NCBI GenBank assembly: GCA_015680905.1
Contig: CM027380.1
Coordinates: 49,326,001-49,390,000 of the forward strand
Source: Coptis chinensis
Taxonomy: Eukaryota; Streptophyta; Magnoliopsida; Ranunculales; Ranunculaceae
DNA: 64,000 nt
Reading direction: 5' to 3'
Notes under the pieces: generated by a model
The model's database searches: none
What the model saw: only the letters and a program-made list of their open reading frames with translations
What the model was told of the DNA's origin: nothing
Program-made: the position numbers and the translations under genes
Shown: in pieces, positions 46,312 to 57,370 of the stretch
Numbering within the stretch: the stretch's first letter is position 1
Layout: the number at the start of each line of letters is the position of its first letter

Positions 46312-47989
46312 ATGTTTCTGAATTTTCACGCTTCATGGTATTTTTCCTACCCTCTTTATTTACAATGCTTTGAGGACAAAGCATGCTTCTTGTTTGGGGG
46401 GGGCATAGAATCACGTGTAATTAAGACATCTGTTAGGATATAGATATATATAATATGCATTTGTTTTCTAGTTAAAATTTCAAAAATTTAAAAATATAAA
46501 TAAATAAGTTTATGCTATACACTTAGGAATATTGGTATTGTTTTCTTTCTCCATGCTCTTAACAATCTAGAAGTCTCACATAGTTGTTGCATCGTAATAA
46601 TTGTTAGAAACTTAGGTTAATAACGTAGGTAATAATCTTTTCATCTATCTATAAATATATTACATGAGTATCTATGATTGTTAGCAAGAAGTTTCTCAAA
46701 TCTAGGCTAGAGTACTTATTCTACAAATCCTCGTGAGAATATAGCCTAAAGCCTTATATGAGTGAAACATTTGAGAAATGACACAAGGGAGAAGTAAAAT
46801 CCGGATAGAGAAATCACACGCCCACTTGCTTGATCACTAAACCATATCCTAAGTGAGAATTTAGGCCGCTTCTTTGGATCGATATAGCCGTAAATTCAAA
46901 CCTATGAATTATTTTCCGCTAGTCACCACTCGAGCCTTTTCTTTAGCCTTCCATACACCACAATTCCTTTTACCCCGCAAAAAAAAACAAAACAAAAAAA
47001 AAAAAAAAAGAATAAATCAACCTACCCAATTTAGAATAAGTCTGAGAATAGAATGAGTGAAGAAAGAAGAAGAGAAAAACCTGTGTAAACAAAAATTGTT
47101 ACTTGCTTCAGAAAATAAAGAAAAGAAGTTTCCATCCAAAGAAAAGAAAAATAGAAATAAAATAAAAACTCCAAAAAAAAAAATAGAATAAAAAGGAGTC
47201 AAAAGCCAAGGAAAGAAAAAAAAAAAAAAAAAAAAAAATACGGCTAAGGATGGAAACAAAGTGTAGAAGCAAAAGAAAATAACAAGGTTTTCTCTAAGTT
47301 ACATAATACGAAGACTCTATTATCTCAGACTTGTCCTTTTGAATATCCATTTCCTTCCTTCTTAAACCATCTCCTAATCCCCGTAACACCTAATAAAGAC
47401 CTCTAGCTCAATTAGGAATAGGTTAGTGTGTGATAGTAAGTGATGATGTGTTTGATTGACCCCGCTTCCTTGTTGTCATGGAGATTGTAAGGTAAAGTGT
47501 GCCCATGTGCATTAATCGGAGTAACTTAAACTTGAGTGAAAAATCAGAGTGTTGTTTCTTGACTATTATTGTGAGAACCTACTTAAGGACGCTTATTCCG
47601 AGTTCTCTAAAACAACCCCGCTAAACATTTGATAGTACTACTCATTGATATATGTGTATTGTAGATGATTGATTATTATGCATATATTAACTTAGGGTTT
47701 TGACCGGGTTATTCTTATGTAATTGCTAGAGAGATGTATAGATAGTTGAGCATGAATAAGGAAACAATAGTTTTATTTTCTTAGTCGTTGAAGTATAGAT
47801 GAAGTTTGTGAGTACCTTCATCGAAAACTCTCACGAGGCTATAACTCGTCCACTAGGGAATTCCTAGTGGTTTAAGGCCTTGTTGCATATGGTCAATGCA
47901 ATCGCGACTCAAATAAACGAGAGTAGTTAGAACTCCATTTTGGTCACTTATTCTAATTTTCATATTTGCTTGAGGACAAGCAAAATGTC
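46312..47989 (+). other. Long non-coding 3' region of element B
   Basis: Polypurine-like TTGTTTGGGGGGGG at about 46390-46403. A-rich runs lie at 46978-47009 and 47215-47239. Related to A 3386-5060. The element's end motif GAGGACAAGCAAAATG lies at about 47972. Confidence 0.65.
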
Positions 47990-48002
47990 CGTTTGGGTGG
48001 TT
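47990..48002 (+). other. Polypurine tract of element B
   Basis: GTTTGGGTGGTT immediately before TGATAAGAGC. Confidence 0.7.
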
Positions 48003-49376
48003 TGATAAGAGCCCAAAACTGTAGTTTTAACCCCTTAATAATCATATTGTTAGACCAATTATGTGAATAATAAGTAAGAGTTAACACCGATTACGTTGTT
48101 TTTATGCATTTCGGGCTTCAAAGTCCATTATGCAGAAATGTACCACTTTAGCGAGATCTGAGGAGCAAAAGTCGCCAGAACTTCCGAAAGCCCGTATCTT
48201 TGGACTCAGACCTCGAATTGGGCATACCTTATGTCAAAACGACCGGCTCGGAAAGAGCTTTGTAATGGTCCAAGCCTTGACCCAATCAGAGGAGCAGAAG
48301 TGGACGAAAAGTCTGTGGAAGTCAACTGCAGCTGAAGAGGCCTTTTGATCGAAGATTGGGTTTTGGGCCCGATTCTCCGCCCAAACCCTGGCTCCAAGCC
48401 CATGCACGAATTTTGATCTGAATGTATAAGAACAAAAGCTTAAGTCTTTGTTAATGGTAGATTAAATAGTAGAGAATTATGGTAGATAGCTTAGAATAGA
48501 AAGTAGCCATTAAAATAGCTTCTAGATCTAGATTTAATTGTTTTCTTTAATTAGTTTCAAATCCCTTTATTAGATTAAACCTTTGAATCTTGTTCTTCAT
48601 TTGATTAGATCAATAAAGTAGTATTCTTTATCCATTTCGATTTTGTCAATTCCAATTCTAGATCTAATTTCAATTCATGTCCTTAGTTCAATTTAGTCAT
48701 TAAATTAGATTTCATTATTGTTTAATTAAATAAATTTCAATGCTTTATATTATGTTTAGTTTTAATATAAATGGAAATGATTATGAATGATTCAAGGCTA
48801 AACCTCCATTAGAGGGGGTTGTGAAGCCTTGATGAAAGCTTGATTCCGATTATCGTAGAGTCGTCATATTTTCTATTCCACTCTAGAAATGATTAGTTCA
48901 CCATGAGAATGGGTTTAATTGTTCACATGCTAGTTATGAATTGGTAGAAATGCCATGTATAATTAGGGATTAGGAATAACCAATTGTTCTTGGCTGATTC
49001 ATTCGATTACTTACGATTCGTCGTTAGTGGATTAAGTTGAAGTTATGGTGGAATCATCCCCCTCTAACTCCTTATCATAGAATCAACGTAGCATTCCCTT
49101 AGTATTCTGATAACCGACTAGTTGCATCTTGTGGGTAGTTGCATCGTAGTATAATTCCCTTCGTAAAACTCTCATAGACTTAAAAACGACTAGTTAGATT
49201 AGAAAACATCCATGCTAGAGCACTAGGAGTGGAACGAACTTCCTACTCCATTCCATTTCGATAGATTCGAGAGTTGAAGATTTGATAATTGAGATAGTAA
49301 AAGTCTAGTTATAGTTTACTTACGTTGAGAATTCATCGTTCATTTCGTAGGTAGACTATTCATTTTTCATTTATCA
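48003..49376 (+). repeat. 3' LTR of element B
   Basis: 1374 bp, TGATAAGAGCCC to TTTATCA, followed by the target duplication CAAGA (49377-49381). Confidence 0.9.
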
Positions 49377-49973
49377 CAAGACGTGTATTCGTTGCCAACA
49401 ACTTGGGCGAATCACGAAGCGTAATATGATGCCATTAAATCCAATCTTGATAGTAGAAATTTTTGACGTTTGGGGTATTGATTTCATGGGTCCCTTCCCT
49501 GTTTCCCACGGTTTCATTTATATTCTAGTTGCCGTGGACTACGTGTCTAAATGGATAGAGGCCATGGCTTGCCGTAGCAATGACCATAAGACAGTTGTAT
49601 TTTTTATTAAGGAGTATATTTTCTGTCGGTTTGGCATTCCTAAAGCCATCATTAGTGATGGTGGAACACATTTTTGCAACAGAGTTATTGCATCCCTAGT
49701 GAAAAAGTATGGAGTTACACACAAAGTAGCAACTCCTTATCATCCACAAACTAGCGGACAAGTAGAAGTTTCTAATAGGGAAATCAAAAGATTTTAGAAA
49801 CAACCAGAATCCCGATAGGAAAGACGGGTCGGTTGCCTATCGGATGCCTTTTATGGGGATGATAGGACGGCTTTCAAAACTCCTATAGGTATGTCTCCCT
49901 TTAGACTTGTATTTGGGAAATCATGTCATTTGCCCGTTGAATTAGAGCACCGCGGCTCGTGGGCTATAAAAGT
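49377..49973 (+). pseudogene. Integrase core of element C, right of B
   Basis: Continues the protein cut at 36987: [18 protein letters not shown] (zinc-finger end), then [51 protein letters not shown]. All three catalytic acidic residues (D, D, E) are present. A stop ends the clean frame at about 49797. The remainder ([20 protein letters not shown]) is shifted. Element D's LTR follows directly. Confidence 0.88.
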
Positions 49974-50124
49974 CGATAAGCACCCAAAACCGTAATATTA
50001 AACCCCAAGAGACATATCATTTTGGTCGACATTAAGTATTTAATAATCATGTAATAATTATATTTTGTACTTTTGCAGGTTTCCGCGAATTAAAATAAAT
50101 ATAGTGATAAAACATGCATCGGCA

Positions 50125-50480
50125 CGGAATACGAGAATATTTGAAGTTTCCCACTCGACCCTCGTGGAAGCCCAACAAAGCCCCGACTAAAGCCGAAGTT
50201 TCCAAAAGAACAAAACCAAAGTGTAATGGGTCCACATATAAAGAAGCAACAAACTTCCAAGCTCAAATCGGATAAATCTAGATACCGACGTTGGCTAGTG
50301 AAGTCGCCAAGCACGGAATACGGAATATTTGAAGTTTCCCACTCAACCCCCGTGAAGCCCAACAGAGCCCTAGACTAGAGCCGGGTTTCCAAAAAGAACA
50401 AAACCAAGGTCGTAATGGGTCCACATATAAAGAAGCAAAGAAACTTCCAAGCTCAAATCGGATAAATCTAGATGCCGATG
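50125..50480 (+). repeat. Direct duplication inside D LTR
   Basis: CACGGAATACG...TTTGAAGTTTCCCACTC through GGATAAATCTAGATRCCGAYG appears twice in succession, about 180 bp each. The same duplication is present in the second copy at 63540-63900. Confidence 0.8.
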
Positions 50481-51757
50481 TTGGCTAGTGAAGTCGCCCA
50501 TAATGACCCGGCAACGAATTCGCTAAGGACAAAAAGTCGTAAAAACGCCAAAATCGGCACGCCACCGGACACACTAAGTGGGCCCACTCTCTGGCCCAGA
50601 AGGCATGACGAAGTCAAGATAGGCAGGTGGCAAAGGATGGTTTCAATTTGGTACCACTGGCAAGAGAGAAGATTATCGCACCAATTCAAACCGTGGTTTG
50701 AATTGAAACGAGCTACAAGATCTAAACTTAAAAAGCAAAAGACAAAAATTAAAACAGCTTAAAACAAAACTTTGTTTGAACCATTCAATTAGCATAAAGC
50801 CAAATCTAAATTAAAACATTCACGGATAGCCTTCGGTCTCCCTATATATATATGAGGGGGTCACCTTCATTATTACCCTTTCAAAGCATATTAATGTTTT
50901 AGCTTCCGCCTAGTTAGATTTTTCTTCAATACTTACATTCTGCCATTTCCATTCCAGCAGCTTAAATACTGTAAGTTATTTTACCCTTAATAACAGTCAT
51001 TTCTTTTCTAGTTTAATTTCTGCCCCCGCATTTATTTACTTAATGTATACAAAGAAGTTCTATTATTCCTTTCTATGACCACGAGTTAATCCCCCCGGGA
51101 GGGTTATCTCGCCGTGTGAAAATCCGGATTGACTCGTTAATATTCTAGAATCACTACTTAGGAATTAGGCATAGATTTGATATCCAGTCCCAAAATGACT
51201 GAGAATGTACAAAGTTGATCTGGCCGATGCTCCAGATAGTCTCCAAGGCGGACCCAAAATGTTCGCGACTCTCCGGTGTCGACATGACTCTCCAATTCGG
51301 TCCAACTGATGTGAAATCGAGCCAGGAGCTGAAATAATATACCAGAGATGAGATATTATTGAAACTCCTTATGCTAGTGAAATGCAACCTAGAGATGTGG
51401 GCATGCACTAGGATTAATATCGACGCCGCCTCCGAACACGACGAATTAATTAGAGATAGTGATGTAATAGTAAACTGTTGAAAAATGATTTTTGCATGAG
51501 CATGATTAACTCTCTCCCTGTTTCTCCATCTTTGTTTACCTACATCAAAATCACCGTAGTAATTTACATTAATTGAACTACCGTTAATTTAATTAAATCC
51601 AACTAAAAAACCTAAAATCCTACTCACCAAAAGTTGTAATTCCGCCAGAACCTTTTTTTCCGAGCCCCCTAAGGTTTGGACGATCCCTTACTCGACCTAT
51701 CCTACCAAACCCACGTGAGTAAGGTAACTTGACTAAAACATACGGCTATACGGACGT

Positions 51758-51830
51758 TGGACTTTGGACTTTGGACTTGGGTCTTTGGACTTCGGACTTT
51801 GGACTGTGGACCTCGGACTTAAGAAAATAA
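51758..51830 (+). repeat. TTTGGAC-type heptad array in D LTR
   Basis: About nine degenerate copies of GGACTTT/GGACTTC/GGACTTG in tandem near the 3' end of the LTR. Confidence 0.8.
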
Positions 51831-51873
51831 GTAACTGAAAACCAAAACGTGTATAAATGTGTGTTATATCAAA

Positions 51874-51887
51874 TGGCGCCGCTGCAC
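51874..51887 (+). other. Primer binding site of element D
   Basis: TGGCGCCGCTGCACG two bases after the LTR end; fits the tRNA-Asp 3' end. Confidence 0.75.
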
Positions 51888-53109
51888 GCCGAAGGACTCT
51901 GGACTTAACATAATAACTGGAATACATCTATAAAAACCCCCTCCCCTACCTCCTCATCTTTTTAATTTTCATTTCTGTTATAATACTAAAGAGTTACGTA
52001 ACTCTTTACCGTAACTCTTTACCATAACTTTTTCTACTAACAAATATCTGTGAACCAAGTTTTGTTTATTTTCATTAGCACAGCCTAAGTAATCCGTGAG
52101 AAATTTGAATTATCGAAGCGGACAAAAGAGTCTCGGATGAGACTGAATTAGTAGCACGCGAGACTAACCCGAGTATCAACACCGTTTTTCGTGTACATGC
52201 CACTTTCCTTTTCATTACTCTTTGGACTCTTTCGGTCCTGTTTTCTAGTAAGCATAAGCTCGAGTTAGTCGATCGCTATATTTATGAATTGCGGGCCTGG
52301 GTTTCAAACTCTTAAAAACTCCTCAAACTTTGCCGAGGATATTATTTGCTATAACCTGTTTTACCTCGTATATTTGTATGTTGGCATGAGAACTCCTTGC
52401 ATGTAAAGGTGGTTCGTCATTACATATTCACGTTAACACAATTAATATGATTCGAATATATTTGGATATATGTGTAGCTTCAAACCACCTGCTTAGAATA
52501 TTTTTGTATGTGTATGTTACATCAATTCACGTACGCGGTATTCAATTGCATGAGTTCGTTCTCGACATTTCCCTAGCTCACATATAACTTACATATAGTT
52601 GCACGTATAAGTAATATAGATTTGCATGTGTAGAATTTCTGCGTAAACTAGTATATGTTAGTTAGTTTCTATTTTGGCATCTATCGTTTTAATTGCATAT
52701 TTCGTAATTACGTCTCCATAATACATTAATTACGTAAACAAAAAAAAATAAAAAAAAATAAAAAAATAAAAAAAATAAAAAAAAATCATAGTAATTAAAA
52801 TTTTCATTTAAATCATCATAATAACACCCCGCATAATACACCATCATAAATCATCATCCTATTCCATCGTGCCTAGGAAACTTGAAAAATTGAGGTTGCC
52901 TAATTAAGGAACGCGGCTAGCACTAACAACCTCCCTCAATTCTCTCTCAGTGACACGGGCTGCTTTGGAATATTCACACGCTATCCTAGCTTACCCGCCA
53001 AGTCAAGCAACAGTACCGGAAGACGTGCTTCAACTCCCTCCTTCCTAAATTCTAAAACCTCCTACCATTATTCGCTCCTTATGAGCCTTAAATTAAAATT
53101 TATATTTGT
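51888..53109 (+). other. 5' leader of element D
   Basis: No gene. An (A)5-9T simple repeat occupies 52739-52787. Confidence 0.6.
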
Positions 53110-55140
53110 ATGAGACTACGGTCCGGGTAAACATAAGGAATTAGAACTTACATATCGTCGTCCAAAAATACAAGAAATAACTGTTTATGTTATCTCCTAG
53201 ACATAGTTCCTCCTCTCAGAATCAACCTCGTCAAACATCTCCATTGCCATTATCTCCTTTAATTATGGTCGAGGAAAATCTCACAATCGAGAAACCCTTT
53301 CGGATTTCTATATCGCTTTACAGAAGGACTCGCTTCTCGCATTAAACTCGACGCGATTGTAGGTGATTTTCGTGATTCCGCCAAACATTTTCGGTTTGTT
53401 ACCTGTTTACCATGGTTTAGACCATGAAAACCGTACAATCATCTTCGCCGGATGCAACAAGTAGTCACCACTTTTCGCCATCCGGACAGTTACCAACTAA
53501 CAAGTCTTGCTTAGGTTGTTTCCCTTCACCTTAGCTGATAAAGCTTCAGTTTGGCTCGCCGGACAAGCGCCACAATCCATTGACACATGGGCCAAACTCG
53601 TACAAGCATTCATGATAAAGTTCTATACTCAGAAGAAAACTACAGAAATGCTTCAAAAGATTCAATTCTTTTGCCAAAGACCCCTGTGAATCCTTTTCGA
53701 AGCATGGAGCAGATTTTATCGACTCGCTTCTCGAATGTCCCCATCATCAACTCGACACCGCTGTATTAGGCCATTCATTCTTTAATGGTCTCTTTGACCA
53801 TCAAAAGGAAACATTAGATATCATGAACGGTGGTTGTTTTATGGACAAGGGAGCTACTGAAGCATACACTTTTATTGAGAAACAGGCTTTACCCATTGGG
53901 GAAACACTGATTCTTCTAGATCTTCTAAAGACACTCCTGCCAAAGTTACGTCTATGTTCTAGGTCAAACCCGATCCGGAATTAAAAACTCTAATCAAGTC
54001 CCTAAACAAAAAGGTCGATGCTCTTTCGGTACAAGTAAATGAACAAAAACCCAAACAGGTCATGGCTGCCAACGCTTCCCCATGCCCTCTTTGCTTAAGT
54101 CCCGAGCACGATTCTTATTGTCCTTTTGGTATACGAGTGTCCTCCCCAACCTCCCAAGAAGCTTGTGCTTTCAACATCCCTAATGCACCTTGGCGACAAC
54201 ATCCGAATTTAGCTTGGGCACCCCCCGTCCCAACAACAAGCTCCTCCAGTGGCAACAACGTTCTGTCGCATCACCACCCACTTAACTACAATTCCTATCG
54301 CCAAGGAAATCCTCCACGATTCCAGCAAGGGCAAGGTAATTTTCACAACAACGCAAATATAGGGTACCAAAACAACCGCCACCTTGTTCACCTTAATCAA
54401 GGATATGGCTACCAAAATCAACCCGTGAATAATAACCGCGGAACTAGTTCCCGCTACTCCTTTGGTATAATCCAGCCGATAAAACGGCCGACACTTTCCC
54501 GACATACATGAATCAACAGAATCAAATCCTAGCTTCTATCCAATGTCTCTTGGTTTTGTTAGCTCAGGATAAAAGTCAAAAGAACGTGTTCCCTGGCCAA
54601 GCAGTTCCAAACCCTAAGCCTACAAACACTGCTTTTGAACTCAACAATGCACCAGGACCTAGTAATGCCAGGGTGAGGTAAATGCCATTACCACTCTTCG
54701 TTCTGGCCGAACCATCGACAATAATATACGTATGCCGGACGAAGAATCGATGGAAGCCACGACTGACGTCCTTCCAACTCCTACCTCGCAACCTATAACG
54801 GACGAAGTTGTACCTTCAAAATCTACACCCACGTCCCTAGGAAAAGATACCACTGATCCTTATAATTTCCGATCGGCCCAAAAGCTCCGTTCCCGCCCGT
54901 TTGGTAAAGAACAAACATGACGAACATTTTTGATGAGATCCGTGAAACCTTCAAAAATTTGACCATAAACTTACCTTTCCTAGATGCGCTAAAGCATTTG
55001 CCCAAGCATACAAAGTTCTTGAAGGACATGTGCACCACCAAAGGACGTACGAATGTACCTCAACAAGCGTTACTCACTGAGCAGTTTCCCTCGATTACCA
55101 CTACCAATGGTGTGGTAAAAGTATATGACCAGTCCTAATT
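53110..55140 (+). pseudogene. gag of element D
   Basis: ATG at 53110 gives MRLRSG then an immediate stop. The gag domain is traceable in changing frames: LPVYHGLDHE near 53400, LRLFPFTLADKASVWLAGQA at 53510, LVQAFMIKFYTQKK. The zinc knuckle is CPLCLSPEHDSYC (about 54080), with one residue fewer between His and the last Cys than in A and B. The Gln/Asn-rich tail runs 54240-54450. From 54917 a frame reads NIFDEIRETFKNLTINLPFL, the segment preceding protease. Confidence 0.8.
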
Positions 55141-55770
55141 AACCGTATTCATGTTGGCCATGCACAAGTATACCGCCATCTGCACTTTTAGACCTAGGTG
55201 CCAGAGATTGTTAACCTACTTCCCTACTACTTATTTAAGTAGTTAGGTCTTCATGAATTAAAACCTACCAATATGACTCGCAACTCCTCGGATCGCTCCA
55301 TCAAGTACCCAAAAGGCATAGTAGAGAACGTTATAGTAAAGGTCTTTTACTACCCAGTGGATTTTGTCATTTTAGATACTGACGTGGCCTGTGACTCCAT
55401 TCCTATCATCTTGGGACATCCTTTTCTTGCAATCGCTAACGCTTCTCATAAGTTGCCTGGGACGGTTCAATGACATTGTCTTTTCGAACCTTTCTGGCCG
55501 AACTCAACGGTTCAAATTAATGAAACAGTTTCCGATCCTATAATGGAGGGTGAGATTAGCCTGGTTGATAGTCTAGAACATGATTATTTCACAAACTTTT
55601 TTCCCCCAGACGAGATACACCAATTTCTTTCTTTTGATAATCCGGAGTTTGACGATGACTTCGTATGTAAGGATGTCCATGCATTATTGGAGCCGCATCA
55701 CTATTTGACCCTAATGCCGTTGCACGAAACTGATTCGAAAGAACCGGATTCGCTTCTTTTCCATTGAAGA
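55141..55770 (+). pseudogene. Aspartic protease of element D
   Basis: The active-site region near 55185 reads LLDLGAR, then stops and shifts. The C-terminal half at 55273-55473 is clear: SIKYPKGIVENVIVKVFYY, FVILDTDVACDSIPIILGH. A linker follows with EGEISLVDSLEHDYF and FLSFDNPEFDDDFVCKDV (55543-55767), normal for RT-bearing members. Confidence 0.75.
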
Positions 55771-56880
55771 GATGATCCTCACGAATCCTTGATCCCCAAT
55801 CCTCCAACTCCGGATTTAAAACCTCTACCCTCCGAGTTGAAAGACGGCATATCGATCTCGATGGTAGTCACCCTATAATAATTTCTGCTCACTTGACTAC
55901 CCGGAGAGGCACGCTTTGATTCATGTCATTCGTGGAACACCACTCCGCTTATCGGATGGTCCTTAGATGATATCAAGGGAATAGACCCTAGCATATGCAC
56001 GCATTGCATACATCTTGATGACGCACAAAGACATCGCGAGAACCACAACGCCTTTAATCCCGCCATGAAGGAAGTAGTGAGAGAGGAAGTTTTATGTTTA
56101 CTTGATGGTATCATATACCCTATCTCGATAGTGACTGGTTAGTCCTGGCCCACGTTGTTCTAAAAAAGTCCGCATTCAAGTTGTGCAAAATGAAAATGGT
56201 GAGTGCATCTCCACTCGCATTCCTTTGAAATGGAGAATTTGCATTGACTATCGCAAAACTTAATGCCGGAACCCGTAAAGATCACTTCCTCTCCCATTCA
56301 TTGACCAGATGCTAGAACGTTTAGCCGGTCATGCTTACTACTGTTTTCTTGATGGCTATTCCGGTTACTTCCAAATTGTCATCGATCCCGCCGATCAAGA
56401 AAAGACAACATTCACGTGTCCCTTTGGAACCTTTGCATACAGACGAATGCCTTTTGGCCTTTGTAATGCCCCAGGCACTTTCCAACGCTGCATGCTTCAC
56501 ATTTTTAGTGATATGGTGGAACGTTATATGGAAATCTTCATGGATGACTTTTCCATTTACGGAAATTCCTTTGACAACTGCTTATCCAACCTTTCTAAAG
56601 TATTAACGCGTTGCGAAGAGAAAAATCTGGTACTCAATTGGGAGAAGTGTCATTTCTTGGTTGCCAAAGGACTTGTTCTAGGTCATATTATTTCAAAAGA
56701 CGGGATAGAGGTTGATAAAGCTAAAATTGTTAAAATTTCTTCACTACCTTCCCCACGCATAGCAGTGATATCCGTGCCTTTTTAGGCCACTGGTTTTACA
56801 GAGATTCATTCAGGATTTTTCTAAAGTTGCTCGACCCTTTAACCAATCTCCCCGCTTAAGGATGCAATATTCGACTTCAA
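55771..56880 (+). pseudogene. Reverse transcriptase of element D
   Basis: Linker (55790-56030: IGWSLDDIKGIDPSICTH) then AMKEVVREEVLCLL near 56065 with shifts, and KWRICIDYRKT near 56228. The 158-residue frame from 56309 holds MLERLAGHAYYCFLDGYSG, EKTTFTCPFGTFAYRRMPFG, LCNAPGTFQRCMLHIFSDM, the catalytic FMDDFSIYG (about 56536-56562) and LVLNWEKCHFLVAKGLVLGH. After 56785 the thumb part (FIQDFSKVARP) is shifted. Confidence 0.88.
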
Positions 56881-57370
56881 TTTCAATTGCAAACAAGCTT
56901 TTGATACTCTAAAACCGCCTCGACTACCGCTTCCTATCATTTAACCCCCGATTGGTCTCAACCACCATTCGAATGTGTGATGCTAGCGACTTTGCTATTG
57001 GTACCGTATAGGCCAACGACGTGACGACAAAACCCATTGTCATTTACTACGCTTAGTAACACTCTTTAACGACGCTCAATGTAATTATACTACAACCGAG
57101 AAAGAGTTCCTAGCTATTGTCTATGCTTTGATAAGTTTCGCCCCTACCTAGTTGGAACATCGACCATCGTATATACTGACCATGCCGCAATTTGGTACTT
57201 ACTCGCGTAAAAGGACGTAAAACAACGATTGTTTCGCCTGGATCCTTCTCTTACAAGAATTCACCCCGGAAATCAAAGACAAGAAAGGAATGTAAAATGT
57301 CGTGAACCATTTATCAAGGCTGGTTGGTGACATCGATAGTGATTTCCGGCTTATCGGTGATTCCTTCCCG
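56881..57370 (+). pseudogene. RNase H of element D
   Basis: Fragments DWSQPPFECVCDASDFAIG (about 56950, shifted), DAQCNYTTTEKEFLAIVYA near 57073, YTDHAAIWYLL near 57175, and EIKDKKG near 57275. Highly frameshifted but in order. Confidence 0.7.

Larger units (their letters stand above)
36988..49376 (+). mobile_element. Element B: complete-ended, pol-less Athila-type element inside C
   Basis: 12.4 kb with LTRs 36988-38366 and 48003-49376, primer site, polypurine tract and target duplication CAAGA. Order: gag (38907), protease plus extension (to 42096), ORF-x (43220), TATA-like leader, ORF-y (45226), candidate intron, long 3' region. It lacks RT, RNase H and integrase, just like A, and its protease extension is homologous to A's. 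It sits in the integrase gene of C, a relative with the same LTR type and a full pol. All frames are broken. Confidence 0.9.
30315..49973 (+). mobile_element. Element C: autonomous-type Athila element, split by B
   Basis: 5' LTR 30315-31801, primer site, gag, protease, RT, RNase H and the start of integrase to 36987. Element B then interrupts it (36988-49376), and integrase resumes at 49377-49973 until element D. LTR and gag closely resemble those of A and B, but C encodes the whole pol. Its 3' part (after integrase) and 3' LTR lie beyond D or are lost. Frames carry scattered stops and shifts. Five bases before the LTR are ACCAC; the matching right copy is not available. Confidence 0.85.
49974..51871 (+). 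repeat. 5' LTR of element D
   Basis: About 1.9 kb. The start reads CGATAAGCACCC, where the second copy (63391) has TGATAAGCACCC. Ends TTATATCA before the primer site. Contains CCCTATATATATATGAGG (possible TATA) near 50840 and a heptad array at 51758-51830. Two ~180-bp segments at about 50125-50290 and 50305-50480 are near repeats of each other. Confidence 0.8.

Noticed and set aside
47017-47259. Phe-rich minus-strand ORF resembling a membrane protein
   Set aside because: Produced by A-rich homopolymers in the non-coding 3' region of element B.
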